Source: JBBROS01 sp963752225 (GTDB taxonomy: Bacteria > Pseudomonadota > Alphaproteobacteria > Acetobacterales > Acetobacteraceae). Taken from it: a stretch of DNA of 64,000 nt. Of this stretch, positions 8,573 to 16,635 are shown piece after piece (the first letter of the stretch is position 1; each line of letters opens with the position of its first letter). A program made the position numbers and the translations under genes. The notes under the pieces were generated by a model. That model saw only the letters and a list, made by a program, of their open reading frames with translations. It searched no databases and was not told where the DNA came from. The stretch is taken from NCBI GenBank assembly GCA_963752225.1, contig CAVVXS010000007.1, forward strand, positions 1,240,001 to 1,304,000, given 5' to 3'.

Positions 8573-9940
8573 CTATTCCTCCTTCAACGCGTGCCGCAGG
8601 CTGTCCAGGATCGGGCTGAGCAGGAAGTCGAGCACCGAGCGGGCGCCGTTGATCACCAGCACGTCAGCCGGCATGCCCGGCAGCAGCACGACGCCGGGCT
8701 TGTCGCGCAGGGCGTCGGGGTCGATCGCGGCGCGGATCAGGAACACCGGCTGATTGTTGGCGTCGAGCTGGCGGTCGGCGCCAACATAGGTCAGCCGCCC
8801 GGTGATGACCGGCACACGGTGCGCCTTGTAGGCGGTCAGCCGGACGTTCACCCGCTGCCCGACCGCGAGGTGCTCGACCTCGTTGGGCGCCACCGTGCCC
8901 TCGACCAGCAGCTCGGACGAGCCCGGCACGAGGTCCATGACCTGCTGCCCGGCGTTAATCGAGCTGCCCGGGGTGAAGAACTTGATGTCCGTCACCGTCC
9001 CGGCCTCGGGCGCGGCGATCTCACGCTTCTGCAGCAGGTCGTTGGCCGCCGCCAGCCGCTGCTCGGCGTCGGCTTGGGCGGCCTGGGTTTCCGAACGTTC
9101 GCGGGCGATGTCGGAGCGCCTCGTCTCCATCGCGCTGACGATCTCGAGCTCGGTTTGTTCGATCGCCTGCTGCGCCTGGATCATCTGCTGCGCCAGCATG
9201 CCGATCTGCCCCTGCGTTTCGGCGACGTTGCGCCGCAGCTCGAGCTGGCGCGGCTTGGTCGCCAGGCCCTTGGACATCAGGTAGTCGGTCGATTGCTGCT
9301 CCTCCTGCAGCAGGCCGAGCCGGGTGCCGTTCGCGGCGATCTGCGCCCGGATGGCGCCGATCTGCGCCGCGCTTTGGGCGATCTTGCGGCGCTGCACCTG
9401 CACCGAGCTGTCGAGCGCGCCCCAGCGGATGCCGAACTGGCTGGTCTCGCCATCCACCGCTGCGGCGACGTCGCGATCGGCCGCCGCGGCGGCGAGCAGG
9501 TCGGGCGGGAACACCAGCTCGCGCCGGTCAGCCGCTTCGGCGGCCAGCCGCGCGGCCCGGGCCCGGGCCGACCAGTACAGCGCGTTCGCCTGGCCGCGGG
9601 TCGCGCGAACCTGGCTGTCGTCCAGCCGGAACAGGACCTGCCCGGCCGACACCCGATCGCCTTCCCGCACCAGCAGCTCGCGCAGGATGCCGCTATCGGC
9701 CAGCGTCACCGTCTTACGCTTGCCGCCGGACACGATCAGGCCGGTTGCCGGCACGGCGCTCTCGACGCTCGCCACGCTGGCCCAGCCGCCCAAGCCGCCG
9801 AAGCCGAGCAGGATCGTCAGCAGGCTGAGCACCGCAAGCCGGCGCAGCGAGGAATGCGGTAACGCCGCTTCCGCCTCGCCGAGCCAAGGCGGATGGCCGG
9901 AACCCGCCGGCGCCGGGGTGGTGAGCGAAAGAAGCGACAT
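8573..9940 (-). CDS. HlyD-family type I secretion periplasmic adaptor
   Basis: Membrane fusion protein linking an inner-membrane ABC exporter to an outer-membrane TolC channel. The 455 residues show a short cytoplasmic N-terminus, one membrane segment at about 36-56, a lipoyl-like half (SGILRELLVREGDRVSAGQ), a long alpha-helical coiled-coil region rich in Gln, Ala and Arg (about 150-300), then the second lipoyl half and beta-barrel (IAAPEAGTVTDIKFFTPG). The C-terminus VLDFLLSPILDSLRHALKEE is typical of HlyD/PrtE proteins. It sits 12 bases after the second ABC gene, so it closes the export operon. No TolC gene is present in the window. Confidence 0.93.
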   Translation of the reverse strand: MSLLSLTTPAPAGSGHPPWLGEAEAALPHSSLRRLAVLSLLTILLGFGGLGGWASVASVESAVPATGLIVSGGKRKTVTLADSGILRELLVREGDRVSAGQVLFRLDDSQVRATRGQANALYWSARARAARLAAEAADRRELVFPPDLLAAAAADRDVAAAVDGETSQFGIRWGALDSSVQVQRRKIAQSAAQIGAIRAQIAANGTRLGLLQEEQQSTDYLMSKGLATKPRQLELRRNVAETQGQIGMLAQQMIQAQQAIEQTELEIVSAMETRRSDIARERSETQAAQADAEQRLAAANDLLQKREIAAPEAGTVTDIKFFTPGSSINAGQQVMDLVPGSSELLVEGTVAPNEVEHLAVGQRVNVRLTAYKAHRVPVITGRLTYVGADRQLDANNQPVFLIRAAIDPDALRDKPGVVLLPGMPADVLVINGARSVLDFLLSPILDSLRHALKEE

Positions 9941-9952
9941 CGGGATCTCCGC

Positions 9953-11680
9953 TCAGGCGGTGGCAAGGGTGACGCGAGCGACGGCCGGAACGGCGGCCGG
10001 GATGACGGCCGGAACGGCGGCCGGGATGACGGCCGGAACGGCCGCCGGGATGACGGCCGGGACCGCCGCCGGGGCGGCGACAGGCGCCAGGGTGCCGCCG
10101 CGCAAGGCGACGACCTGGTCGGCGGCGGCGCGCAACGCCGGGCGATGCGTGGTCACCACCACCACCGCACCCTCGGCGCAGCAGGCCCGCAGCGCCGCCA
10201 GCAGTGCCGCATCGCCTTCGGCGTCCAGGCTGGCGTCGGGCTCGTCCAGGATCAGCAGCCGCGGACGGCCGTACAGCGCCCGCGCCAGCCCGATCCGCTG
10301 CCGCATGCCGCCGGACAGCGTGGCGCCGTTGCCGGTCAGCATCGTGTCGTAGCCGCGCGGCAGCCGGCCGACCGCGTCGTGCACCCCGGCGCGGCGGGCG
10401 GCGTCGATGACGTCGTCGAGGCCATCCTGGCGGAAGCGGGCGATGTTCTCGGCCACTGTGCCGTCCAGCAGCGCCACCGCTTGCGGCAGGTAGCCGACGT
10501 GGCGGCCGCCCGCGACCGGCGCGCCGTCCAGCAGCACGGCACCCGACGACGGCGGCACCAACCCGGCCAGCAGCCGCAGCAGCGTGGTCTTGCCGGCCCC
10601 ATTCGGCCCGGTCACCGTCACCAGCGCGCCGGGGCGCAAGATGAGGTCGATGCCGTGCAGCAGCGTGCGGCCGTCCGCGGCCCGCACCGCGGCGCCCTGC
10701 AGCAGCGCGCCGGCCGGCGCGTCGGCCGACGCCGGCGACGCAGCGGCCACCGCGGTCCGGGCGCGCAGCAGCGCGTCGATCCGGCGCCAGGCGGCGAACG
10801 CCAGCGTCCAATGACGCCAGGTGCCGACAAGCTGGTCGAACGGTCCGAGCAGCCGCCCCATCAGCAAGTTGGCGCCCATCATGCTGCCGGGCGTGGTCGC
10901 GCCGGCAATCACCAGCAGTGCGCCCACCATCATCACCCCGGCCTGCAGCGAAAGCCGCGCCAAGCGCACCACGCCGGCCAGCGCCAAGGCGACGATGCTG
11001 ACCCGGTGCAGCTCGGCGAGCGCGATGCCGTGCCGCGCCGCCCAGCGCCGCCCGAGCGCCGGCAGCAGGCCGAGCGCGTCCGGCACCTCCGGCTCGGCCA
11101 GCGCGAAGGCCAACGCCTGCCCGGCGTCGGTGCGCCGGCGCTTGGCGTCGAGCAGCGCCGTGCGCAGCCGCCATTCCGTCAGCAGCCCGCCCAGCACCAG
11201 CGCCGACACGCCGGCGAGACCCAGGAAGCCGTAACCCGGGTGCAGCATGAACAGCACCGCCAGCATGATCGGCGCGCACAAAGCGTCGAGCGGCACCGCA
11301 ACCGCGCCCGAGGTCAAGAACCCTTGGATCTCGTTGAGGTCGCGCACCAGCTCGGTGCCGGCCGCACGGTCGCCGCTGGCGGCGCGGCGCACCCCCTCGT
11401 CGAGCACCAATGGATCGAGCAGCCGCCCGACCGCCTCGCCGATTGCGCCCAGGCAGGCGGTGCGCAGGAAATCGAGCACGGCGAACAGCACGAGGCCGGC
11501 GGCGCAGGCCACCGACAGCACGCCGAGCGTGTCCATGTTCCGGCTCTGCAATACCCGGTCATACAGCTGCATGTCGTAGATCGGCACCACGAGCGCGGCG
11601 AAGTTCACCGCCGCGGTCAGCAGCAACGCAAGCGCGAGCCCGGCCGCGAGCACGCCCTGCACCTGCCGACGCGCGGTCAC
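9953..11680 (-). CDS. Type I secretion ABC half-transporter (second of pair)
   Basis: A 575-residue permease-ATPase of the PrtD/RsaD kind, lacking an N-terminal C39 peptidase domain. Several membrane segments lie in residues 10-280. The nucleotide-binding domain has an intact Walker A (GPNGAGKTT), signature (LSGGMRQR), Walker B (LLILDEPDASLD) and switch His (TTHRPAL). The GTG start overlaps the preceding gene's stop (GTGA). The last 40 residues are unusual, with tandem AVPAVIPA units encoded by a 24-base DNA repeat. Homologues normally end near the VVALRGG strand, so this tail looks like an added low-complexity extension. The neighbouring ABC gene is a paralogue, suggesting a heterodimer. Confidence 0.92.
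   Translation of the reverse strand: MTARRQVQGVLAAGLALALLLTAAVNFAALVVPIYDMQLYDRVLQSRNMDTLGVLSVACAAGLVLFAVLDFLRTACLGAIGEAVGRLLDPLVLDEGVRRAASGDRAAGTELVRDLNEIQGFLTSGAVAVPLDALCAPIMLAVLFMLHPGYGFLGLAGVSALVLGGLLTEWRLRTALLDAKRRRTDAGQALAFALAEPEVPDALGLLPALGRRWAARHGIALAELHRVSIVALALAGVVRLARLSLQAGVMMVGALLVIAGATTPGSMMGANLLMGRLLGPFDQLVGTWRHWTLAFAAWRRIDALLRARTAVAAASPASADAPAGALLQGAAVRAADGRTLLHGIDLILRPGALVTVTGPNGAGKTTLLRLLAGLVPPSSGAVLLDGAPVAGGRHVGYLPQAVALLDGTVAENIARFRQDGLDDVIDAARRAGVHDAVGRLPRGYDTMLTGNGATLSGGMRQRIGLARALYGRPRLLILDEPDASLDAEGDAALLAALRACCAEGAVVVVTTHRPALRAAADQVVALRGGTLAPVAAPAAVPAVIPAAVPAVIPAAVPAVIPAAVPAVARVTLATA
9981..10076. repeat. 24-base tandem repeat encoding an AVPAVIPA tail
   Basis: Two identical 24-base copies (9981-10004, 10005-10028), a third differing by one base (10029-10052) and a fourth degraded copy (10053-10076). 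They lie in frame at the 3' end of the second ABC exporter gene and encode 8-residue Ala-Val-Pro-Ile units. Being a multiple of 3, copy-number change would lengthen or shorten the tail without a frameshift. Confidence 0.9.
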
Positions 11681-13425
11681 GACACGCCGCCCGACACGGC
11701 GGGTTCGCGCAGGGCGGCCGGCGCCCGCTGGCGTCCGCCGGTCAAGCCGTCGAGCAGCGCGGCCGGCGGCCCGGATTGCGCCACCGCCCCATCCTGCAGC
11801 ACCACCAGCCGGTCGGCGGCGGCGAGCAGCGCCGGCCGGTGCGTCACCAGCAGGACCGTGGTGCCCTCGGCACGCAGCCGCGCCAGCAGACGCACGAACT
11901 CGGCCTCGCCGTCGCCGTCGAGGAATGCGGTCGGCTCGTCCAGCACCAGCAGCCCCGGCTTCGAATACAACGCCCGCGCCAGTGCCACCCGCTGCCGCTG
12001 CCCGCTCGACAGGGTGGCGCCGGCGATGCGGGTCGCGTAGCCCTGCGGCAACCCGGCCACGATGCGGTGCAGCCCGGCGCGCTTGGACGCGTCCAGCAGC
12101 GCCGCGATGTCGGGCCGGCCGAGCCGGCACACGTTCTCGGTGATCGTGCCGTCCAGCAGTGCCAAGCGCTGCGGCACGTAGCCGACATGCCGCGCGAAGT
12201 CTTCGCGCTCCCAATGATAGGTCCCGGTGCCGTCGAGGAAGGCGCCGCCCGCGGTCGGCGGCACCATGCCCATCACCAGCCGCAGCAATGAGCTTTTGCC
12301 GGCCGCGGACGGGCCGACGATGGCGACGCATTCGCCGGGTTCGGCGGTGAACGACACGCCGCGCAGGAGCGGCCGGTCGCCGCCGGGCGGCATGAGGACG
12401 GCGCGGTCCACCACCAGGCGCGGGGTGGGCCGCGGCAAGGCGTGGCCGTAGCGGGGCGCCGTCGTCTGCTCCAGCACCGCGCGGATCCGGCGCCAGGCGG
12501 CAAGCGCGTCGACCCAGCTGCGGCGCGTGGACGAAAGCTGCTGGAACGGCAGCAGCAGCTTGGCGAGGATCATGTTGCCGGCCACCATCGAGCCGCCGCT
12601 CGCCAGGCCGCTGAGCGCGAGCACGAGGCCGAGCCCGACCATGGCCCCGGTCATCCCCATGCGCAGCGCCGAGCTCATCGAGGCGATCGTGCGCGAGCGG
12701 ATCAGGGCGCGGTGCACCAGGGCGTGCGCGCGGCCTTGCGCCGCCACCCAGCGCCCGGTGAGCGTCGGCAGCATGCCGTTGGCCAGCACCACCTCGGCCG
12801 CGCCGACTGCATCGGCGGCGCCGCGCAACGCCCCGGCCGCGGTCTCGTTGGCGGCAAGCATCGCGTGGCGCGACATCGCGTCGCCGAGCACGTTCATCGC
12901 CGCGAGGATCGCGATGCAAAGCACGCCGAGCACCGCATAAGCCCAGTGCTGGGTCAGCAGGACGGCCAGCAGCAGCGGCGCCCATATCAGGTCGAACGGC
13001 ACCGTCGGCGCGGAGCTCGACAGGAAGCCGTGCAGCCGCTCCAGGTCCGCCAGCGCTTCGGACGCCGCGCCGGCGCCGCGGCCGCCGGCCGCAACGCCTT
13101 GCAGCAGCGGCACCGACAATTGCCTTGTCACCCGCCCCGCCGCCGCCTCGAGCGCCAAGCCGCGCAGCACGTCCAGCACCGCGTAGGCCACCAGCATGAT
13201 CGCCAGCCCGCCTGCCATCGCCGTCAAGGTCGGGATGTCCCGTGTCGGCAGCACGCGGTTGAACACCTGCATGTTGAACAGCGGCGCCGCCAGCACGCCG
13301 AGGTTGCAGGCGAAGCTGAGCGCGGCGACGCACAGCACGCCACGCAGCGCCGTCCGCCGGATCTGCGCCAAGGCAAGCGAGGGACCGGGCGAGGCGGCCG
13401 CGGATCGATGATGGGTGGCGGCCAT
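11677..13425 (-). CDS. Type I secretion ABC half-transporter (first of pair)
   Basis: A 582-residue permease-ATPase paralogous to the next gene. The membrane domain covers about residues 25-300 and starts with the family-like LFNMQVFNRVLPTRD. The nucleotide-binding domain has Walker A GPSAAGKSS, Q-loop YVPQRLALLDG, signature LSSGQRQR (Ser for the second Gly), Walker B LLVLDEPTAFLD and switch His in VTHRPAL. Both partners thus look catalytic apart from that signature change. It lies 4 bases downstream of the membrane-anchored protein gene and overlaps the second ABC gene. The likely cargo is the RTX protein at 23180-23965, the only RTX gene seen here. Confidence 0.92.
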   Translation of the reverse strand: MAATHHRSAAASPGPSLALAQIRRTALRGVLCVAALSFACNLGVLAAPLFNMQVFNRVLPTRDIPTLTAMAGGLAIMLVAYAVLDVLRGLALEAAAGRVTRQLSVPLLQGVAAGGRGAGAASEALADLERLHGFLSSSAPTVPFDLIWAPLLLAVLLTQHWAYAVLGVLCIAILAAMNVLGDAMSRHAMLAANETAAGALRGAADAVGAAEVVLANGMLPTLTGRWVAAQGRAHALVHRALIRSRTIASMSSALRMGMTGAMVGLGLVLALSGLASGGSMVAGNMILAKLLLPFQQLSSTRRSWVDALAAWRRIRAVLEQTTAPRYGHALPRPTPRLVVDRAVLMPPGGDRPLLRGVSFTAEPGECVAIVGPSAAGKSSLLRLVMGMVPPTAGGAFLDGTGTYHWEREDFARHVGYVPQRLALLDGTITENVCRLGRPDIAALLDASKRAGLHRIVAGLPQGYATRIAGATLSSGQRQRVALARALYSKPGLLVLDEPTAFLDGDGEAEFVRLLARLRAEGTTVLLVTHRPALLAAADRLVVLQDGAVAQSGPPAALLDGLTGGRQRAPAALREPAVSGGVS

Positions 13426-13429
13426 CGCG

Positions 13430-14128
13430 TCAGCCCGGCATCACGTGCAGCAGCGCCCAGGTGGACAGCAGCAGCGACCCCGCCGCCGCCGCGGCAAGGC
13501 CGCGCATGGCCCAGCGTGACGCAACCGGCGGGGCCGCCGGAGCGGCGCCTTGGACCAGCGCGGCTTCCAGCCGGACCACGAACTGCTCCAGCGTCGCGAA
13601 GCCGTCCTGCAACGACCGCTGCGCCTCCGCTGCGTCCGCCGGCGACGCCGGGGCGGCCGTGCCTTCGGCCCGCGCCAGCAAAGCCGCTTGCAAGTTGCGA
13701 TGCAGCACGCGCTGCGAGCCGACCAGCATCTCCATGCCGCGCTGCAGCGCCTGCAGCCGCTCCTCCAGCCCGCCATCCACCGGCGGCGTCCCGAGCGGCA
13801 CCGCCTTGCCGTCCGGCAGGCACGCGAACACGCGCAGCTCGGCCAGGCGCGGACGGTGCGCCTCCGGCACCGGAAGGGTGAAGGCGTGCCGTCCGTCGCC
13901 GATGCCGTTGCGGGCGAGATCCTCGCGCAGTTCGTCCGCCGCCGCTTCGGCGACCGTTACGGCGTCGAGCCGAAGCTCCATCCGCAACCGGTCGGGCTGA
14001 CCCGCAACCCAGGCCCAGCCCAACACCGCGTTGGCGGTTACGGCCTCGACGTAGCCCGCCACCGCTGGACTCACCGCCGCCGGGCCCGTTGCCGGGGCGG
14101 GTAACGATGCGACGGCAGCGACGCTCAT
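13430..14128 (-). CDS. Tail-anchored membrane protein with a GWAW module, function unknown
   Basis: A 232-residue protein. Residues about 25-100 form a module beginning YVEAVTANAVLGWAWVAGQP and containing ARNGIGDGRHAFTLPVP; similar modules are, to my knowledge, attached to glycosyltransferases and surface proteins in alphaproteobacteria. A Leu/Gln/Arg-rich helical stretch follows (about 110-195), probably coiled coil, then one C-terminal membrane segment (RGLAAAAAGSLLLSTWALL). The topology suggests a cytoplasmic body held at the inner membrane. The start overlaps the upstream pyruvyl transferase stop (ATGA) and the exporter follows after 4 bases, so it may tether or escort glycan or cargo to the exporter. 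That role is inference. Confidence 0.75.
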   Translation of the reverse strand: MSVAAVASLPAPATGPAAVSPAVAGYVEAVTANAVLGWAWVAGQPDRLRMELRLDAVTVAEAAADELREDLARNGIGDGRHAFTLPVPEAHRPRLAELRVFACLPDGKAVPLGTPPVDGGLEERLQALQRGMEMLVGSQRVLHRNLQAALLARAEGTAAPASPADAAEAQRSLQDGFATLEQFVVRLEAALVQGAAPAAPPVASRWAMRGLAAAAAGSLLLSTWALLHVMPG

Positions 14129-15309
14129 GCCGCGAGCGCCGCCGGCGGGACCTGGGTGGCGGCCATCTCGTCGACCATCTTGTGGTCGACGCCGTTCTCG
14201 TCGAGGAACAGCCGCATTTCCCGGTAACGCAGGTAGTAGGCGCGGTTGAAGCGCTCGAACAGCCCCTGGTCCCAGTAGTCCTCGAGCCGGAACGGCTTCT
14301 CGGCGAACACGTCGAAGCTCGGGATCTGCAGCGTTTCGGCGAACTCGGCGGTGCGGCTGTCGTAGGTGAAGTAGACCGACGGCACCCCGTTCGCGAGGCC
14401 CATCAGGTTGCCGTGCAGCCGGTAGCCGAGCACGAGGTCCTTGGCGCGCAGCTTCTGCTCGAACTCGCCGACCACGTCCGAATAGAACAGGTTGGTCCGA
14501 TACAGCGCCTCCATCGGATCGCTGGCGCCGCGCAGCCAGTTGTGTTCGCGCAATGTCGCGAAGGCCCGCTCGCGCTGCGCCTCGTTGCCCCACAGGATGT
14601 TCTTCTCCTCGACCTCGCCCTGCGCGAGCACGTCGAGGCGGAAGCGGCGGGACAGTTCGAGAATGGTGTCGCGCTGCAGGTCGAGGTAGCGGGCGGTGTC
14701 CTTGGCGTAGCTGGGGTCCACTTCGCGGCGCAGCGTGTAGGCCACGTCGCGCACGCTCTCGATCGGCGGCAGGTCGATGCGCAGGCCCGGGTTGTTGTTG
14801 CGGAAGATGGTGGGGCAGCCAACGATACGGGCATTGCGGATGCCGAGCGACCACAGCACGTCGGCGGTGTAGGCGCCGCGCACACCGAGCGAGACCGAAC
14901 GCTCGGCGATCATCGCCAGCACCCGGCGGGCAGCCTGACTCAGCACCAGCGGTCCCTTCGACGGCGCCTGGGCGCCGATGCCGAAGGCGAGCACCGGGAT
15001 CTTCAGCTTCGCCAGCACCGCCGGCGCGTTCTCCCAGTCCATCGTCGGATGCAGGTAGTTGGAACCGCGCAGGAAGGCGTAGTCGTATTCGGTGTTGTAG
15101 CGCTCGATGTCGGCATCGCTGGCGTCGCGGATGTTGACCCCGTCGAGCTTGGAGAAATTCAGCAGCTTCAGCGAGCTATCGTAAACAAAGGCGTCGCCGA
15201 TATTGTGGTAGTGATCGGGCAGGACTTGGAACCGCGAAGCGGTGTACCAGCGCACGCAGTCGTGGTTGTAGACTTCGCCCGACGGGCTGATGACGAGGAT
15301 CTTTTTCAT
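14125..15309 (-). CDS. Polysaccharide pyruvyl transferase family protein
   Basis: A 394-residue member of the family that includes CsaB, WcaK and ExoV, which add ketal-linked pyruvate to surface polysaccharides. Visible landmarks are the N-terminal MKKILVISPSGEVYNHD, the conserved SVSLGVRGAYTADVL, GCPTIFRNNN, and the C-terminal ASDPMEALYRTNLFYSDVV with LVLGYRLHGNLMGLANG, which matches the family's R-x-H-G signature. It is coupled to the membrane-anchored protein downstream (ATGA) and lies 27 bases after a glycosyltransferase gene. Pyruvylated polymers anchor S-layer proteins in Gram-positive bacteria; whether this enzyme serves a similar surface role here is inferred from the neighbouring RTX and exporter genes. 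Confidence 0.85.
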   Translation of the reverse strand: MKKILVISPSGEVYNHDCVRWYTASRFQVLPDHYHNIGDAFVYDSSLKLLNFSKLDGVNIRDASDADIERYNTEYDYAFLRGSNYLHPTMDWENAPAVLAKLKIPVLAFGIGAQAPSKGPLVLSQAARRVLAMIAERSVSLGVRGAYTADVLWSLGIRNARIVGCPTIFRNNNPGLRIDLPPIESVRDVAYTLRREVDPSYAKDTARYLDLQRDTILELSRRFRLDVLAQGEVEEKNILWGNEAQRERAFATLREHNWLRGASDPMEALYRTNLFYSDVVGEFEQKLRAKDLVLGYRLHGNLMGLANGVPSVYFTYDSRTAEFAETLQIPSFDVFAEKPFRLEDYWDQGLFERFNRAYYLRYREMRLFLDENGVDHKMVDEMAATQVPPAALAA

Positions 15310-15336
15310 GGCGTCGTCTCCTGGTCCGGTGCTGGG

Positions 15337-16635
15337 TTAAGCCGCAATGCGGCGCTTGCGGGATGCGGCGGCCGGTGCCGGCGATGGGGCGGCCGCAACG
15401 CCTCCGGCGCGGTAGATGGCAAGGTGCCGGGCGGCGAAGCCGGCGAGGTCGAGCGGCACCGGTGCCGCGTCGGCAAGACGCTGCCATAGGCCGGGTTCGG
15501 TCAGCGCGCGGCCGAGCCGGTCGGCGAGGTCCTCGGGGCTGCCGACGCGGAAGTGCAGGCCGTTCACCCCGTCCTGCACCTTCTCCGCCATGCCGCCGAT
15601 GTCGCTGACGATCAGCGGGCGGTGGTGCAGGAAGCTTTCCTGGATCACCACCGGCGAGTTCTCCCACCAGATCGACGGCATCACCGTCCAGTCCACGCCG
15701 CCCATCAGCCGCGGCAGGTCCTCCGGCCGGTACGGGCCGTGGAACCGGGCGCGGCGGCCAGCCCGCTCCATCAGCTCGGCGAACCGGCTGCGGAACGCGT
15801 CCGGCTGGAACTCGAGGTTGCCGCCGAACACGTTCAGCGTGGCGTCGCCCCAGACCTCGTCCGGCACCCGCGTGACCGCTTCGAGCAGCACGTGCAGGCC
15901 CTTGAACTCGTTGATCTGGCCGAAGAACGCGAAGCGGTTGCGATGTCCCCCCGGCGGCAGCGCGCGCGGCGGCACCGGGCCGCCTTCCAGCCCGTTCTCG
16001 ATCACGCTGAAACGGTCCGCCGGCAGGCCCCAGGCGACGTAGCGATCCACCAGGAAGCGGCTCGGCGACACGAAGGCGTCGGCCAGCAGCCAGTGGTTCT
16101 TCAGGTGCCGCTCGCGCCCGGAGAACTCGGCCGGCGAGTGCTGCGGGAAGCAGCCATTGCAGGCGGCCGGCGACGCCTCGTGGCACAGCGCCCGGCGCTG
16201 CGTCTTCACCATCTGGCCGTGGTTGGCGCAGATCGACAGGTATTCGTGGAACGTGACCACGATGCGGGCCAGCGGCAGTTGCCGCCGCACCTGCGCCAGC
16301 GCCTCGACGCCCAGGCCGATCACGTGGTGGAAATGCACCACGTCCGGACGGATCTGCGCCAGGTAGGACGCGAACGCGCCGCCGAGATCGGCGAGGCCGC
16401 CGTTCGACAGCCAGAACTCGTCCCAGGCGTCGGTGTGCAGGAACGTCTCGCGCTCGCCCTGCCGCAGGCTCAGCAGCGGCGTCGCGGCATGCCGGCGCAT
16501 CGGCGGTGCGGCGCGGGCCAGGTAGTAGGCCTCGACGCCGGCCGCGTTCAGGGCGCGGAACAGCGCGTGCGAGGCGACCTCGGCGCCGCCGATGGAGAAG
16601 GCCGGATGACCGTGCGAGATGACCAGAACACGCAT
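15337..16635 (-). CDS. Glycosyltransferase family 4 protein
   Basis: A 432-residue GT-B glycosyltransferase. The N-terminus has the family Gly-rich acceptor loop (HGHPAFSIGGAEVASHALF). HFHHVIGLGVEAL is the HxHH segment common in GT4 enzymes. The C-terminal domain shows FGQINEFKGLHVLLEAV and the nucleotide-sugar site WWENSPVVIQESFLH, an E-x7-E arrangement. An insert with four Cys (LCHEASPAACNGCFP) recalls a small metal or disulfide site and is shared with the GT4 at 18812-20071, so the two are paralogues. The start overlaps the upstream stop (ATGA). Donor and acceptor are unknown. Confidence 0.9.
   Translation of the reverse strand: MRVLVISHGHPAFSIGGAEVASHALFRALNAAGVEAYYLARAAPPMRRHAATPLLSLRQGERETFLHTDAWDEFWLSNGGLADLGGAFASYLAQIRPDVVHFHHVIGLGVEALAQVRRQLPLARIVVTFHEYLSICANHGQMVKTQRRALCHEASPAACNGCFPQHSPAEFSGRERHLKNHWLLADAFVSPSRFLVDRYVAWGLPADRFSVIENGLEGGPVPPRALPPGGHRNRFAFFGQINEFKGLHVLLEAVTRVPDEVWGDATLNVFGGNLEFQPDAFRSRFAELMERAGRRARFHGPYRPEDLPRLMGGVDWTVMPSIWWENSPVVIQESFLHHRPLIVSDIGGMAEKVQDGVNGLHFRVGSPEDLADRLGRALTEPGLWQRLADAAPVPLDLAGFAARHLAIYRAGGVAAAPSPAPAAASRKRRIAA

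Noticed and set aside
9981..10076. CRISPR array
   Set aside because: The repeats are directly tandem without spacers and are in frame in a coding region.
9953..13333. A single 1126-codon leftward open frame suggesting one giant ABC protein
   Set aside because: Only the part from 11680 downward is coding in that frame; above it the frame is a shadow of the first ABC gene, which reads well in its own frame.
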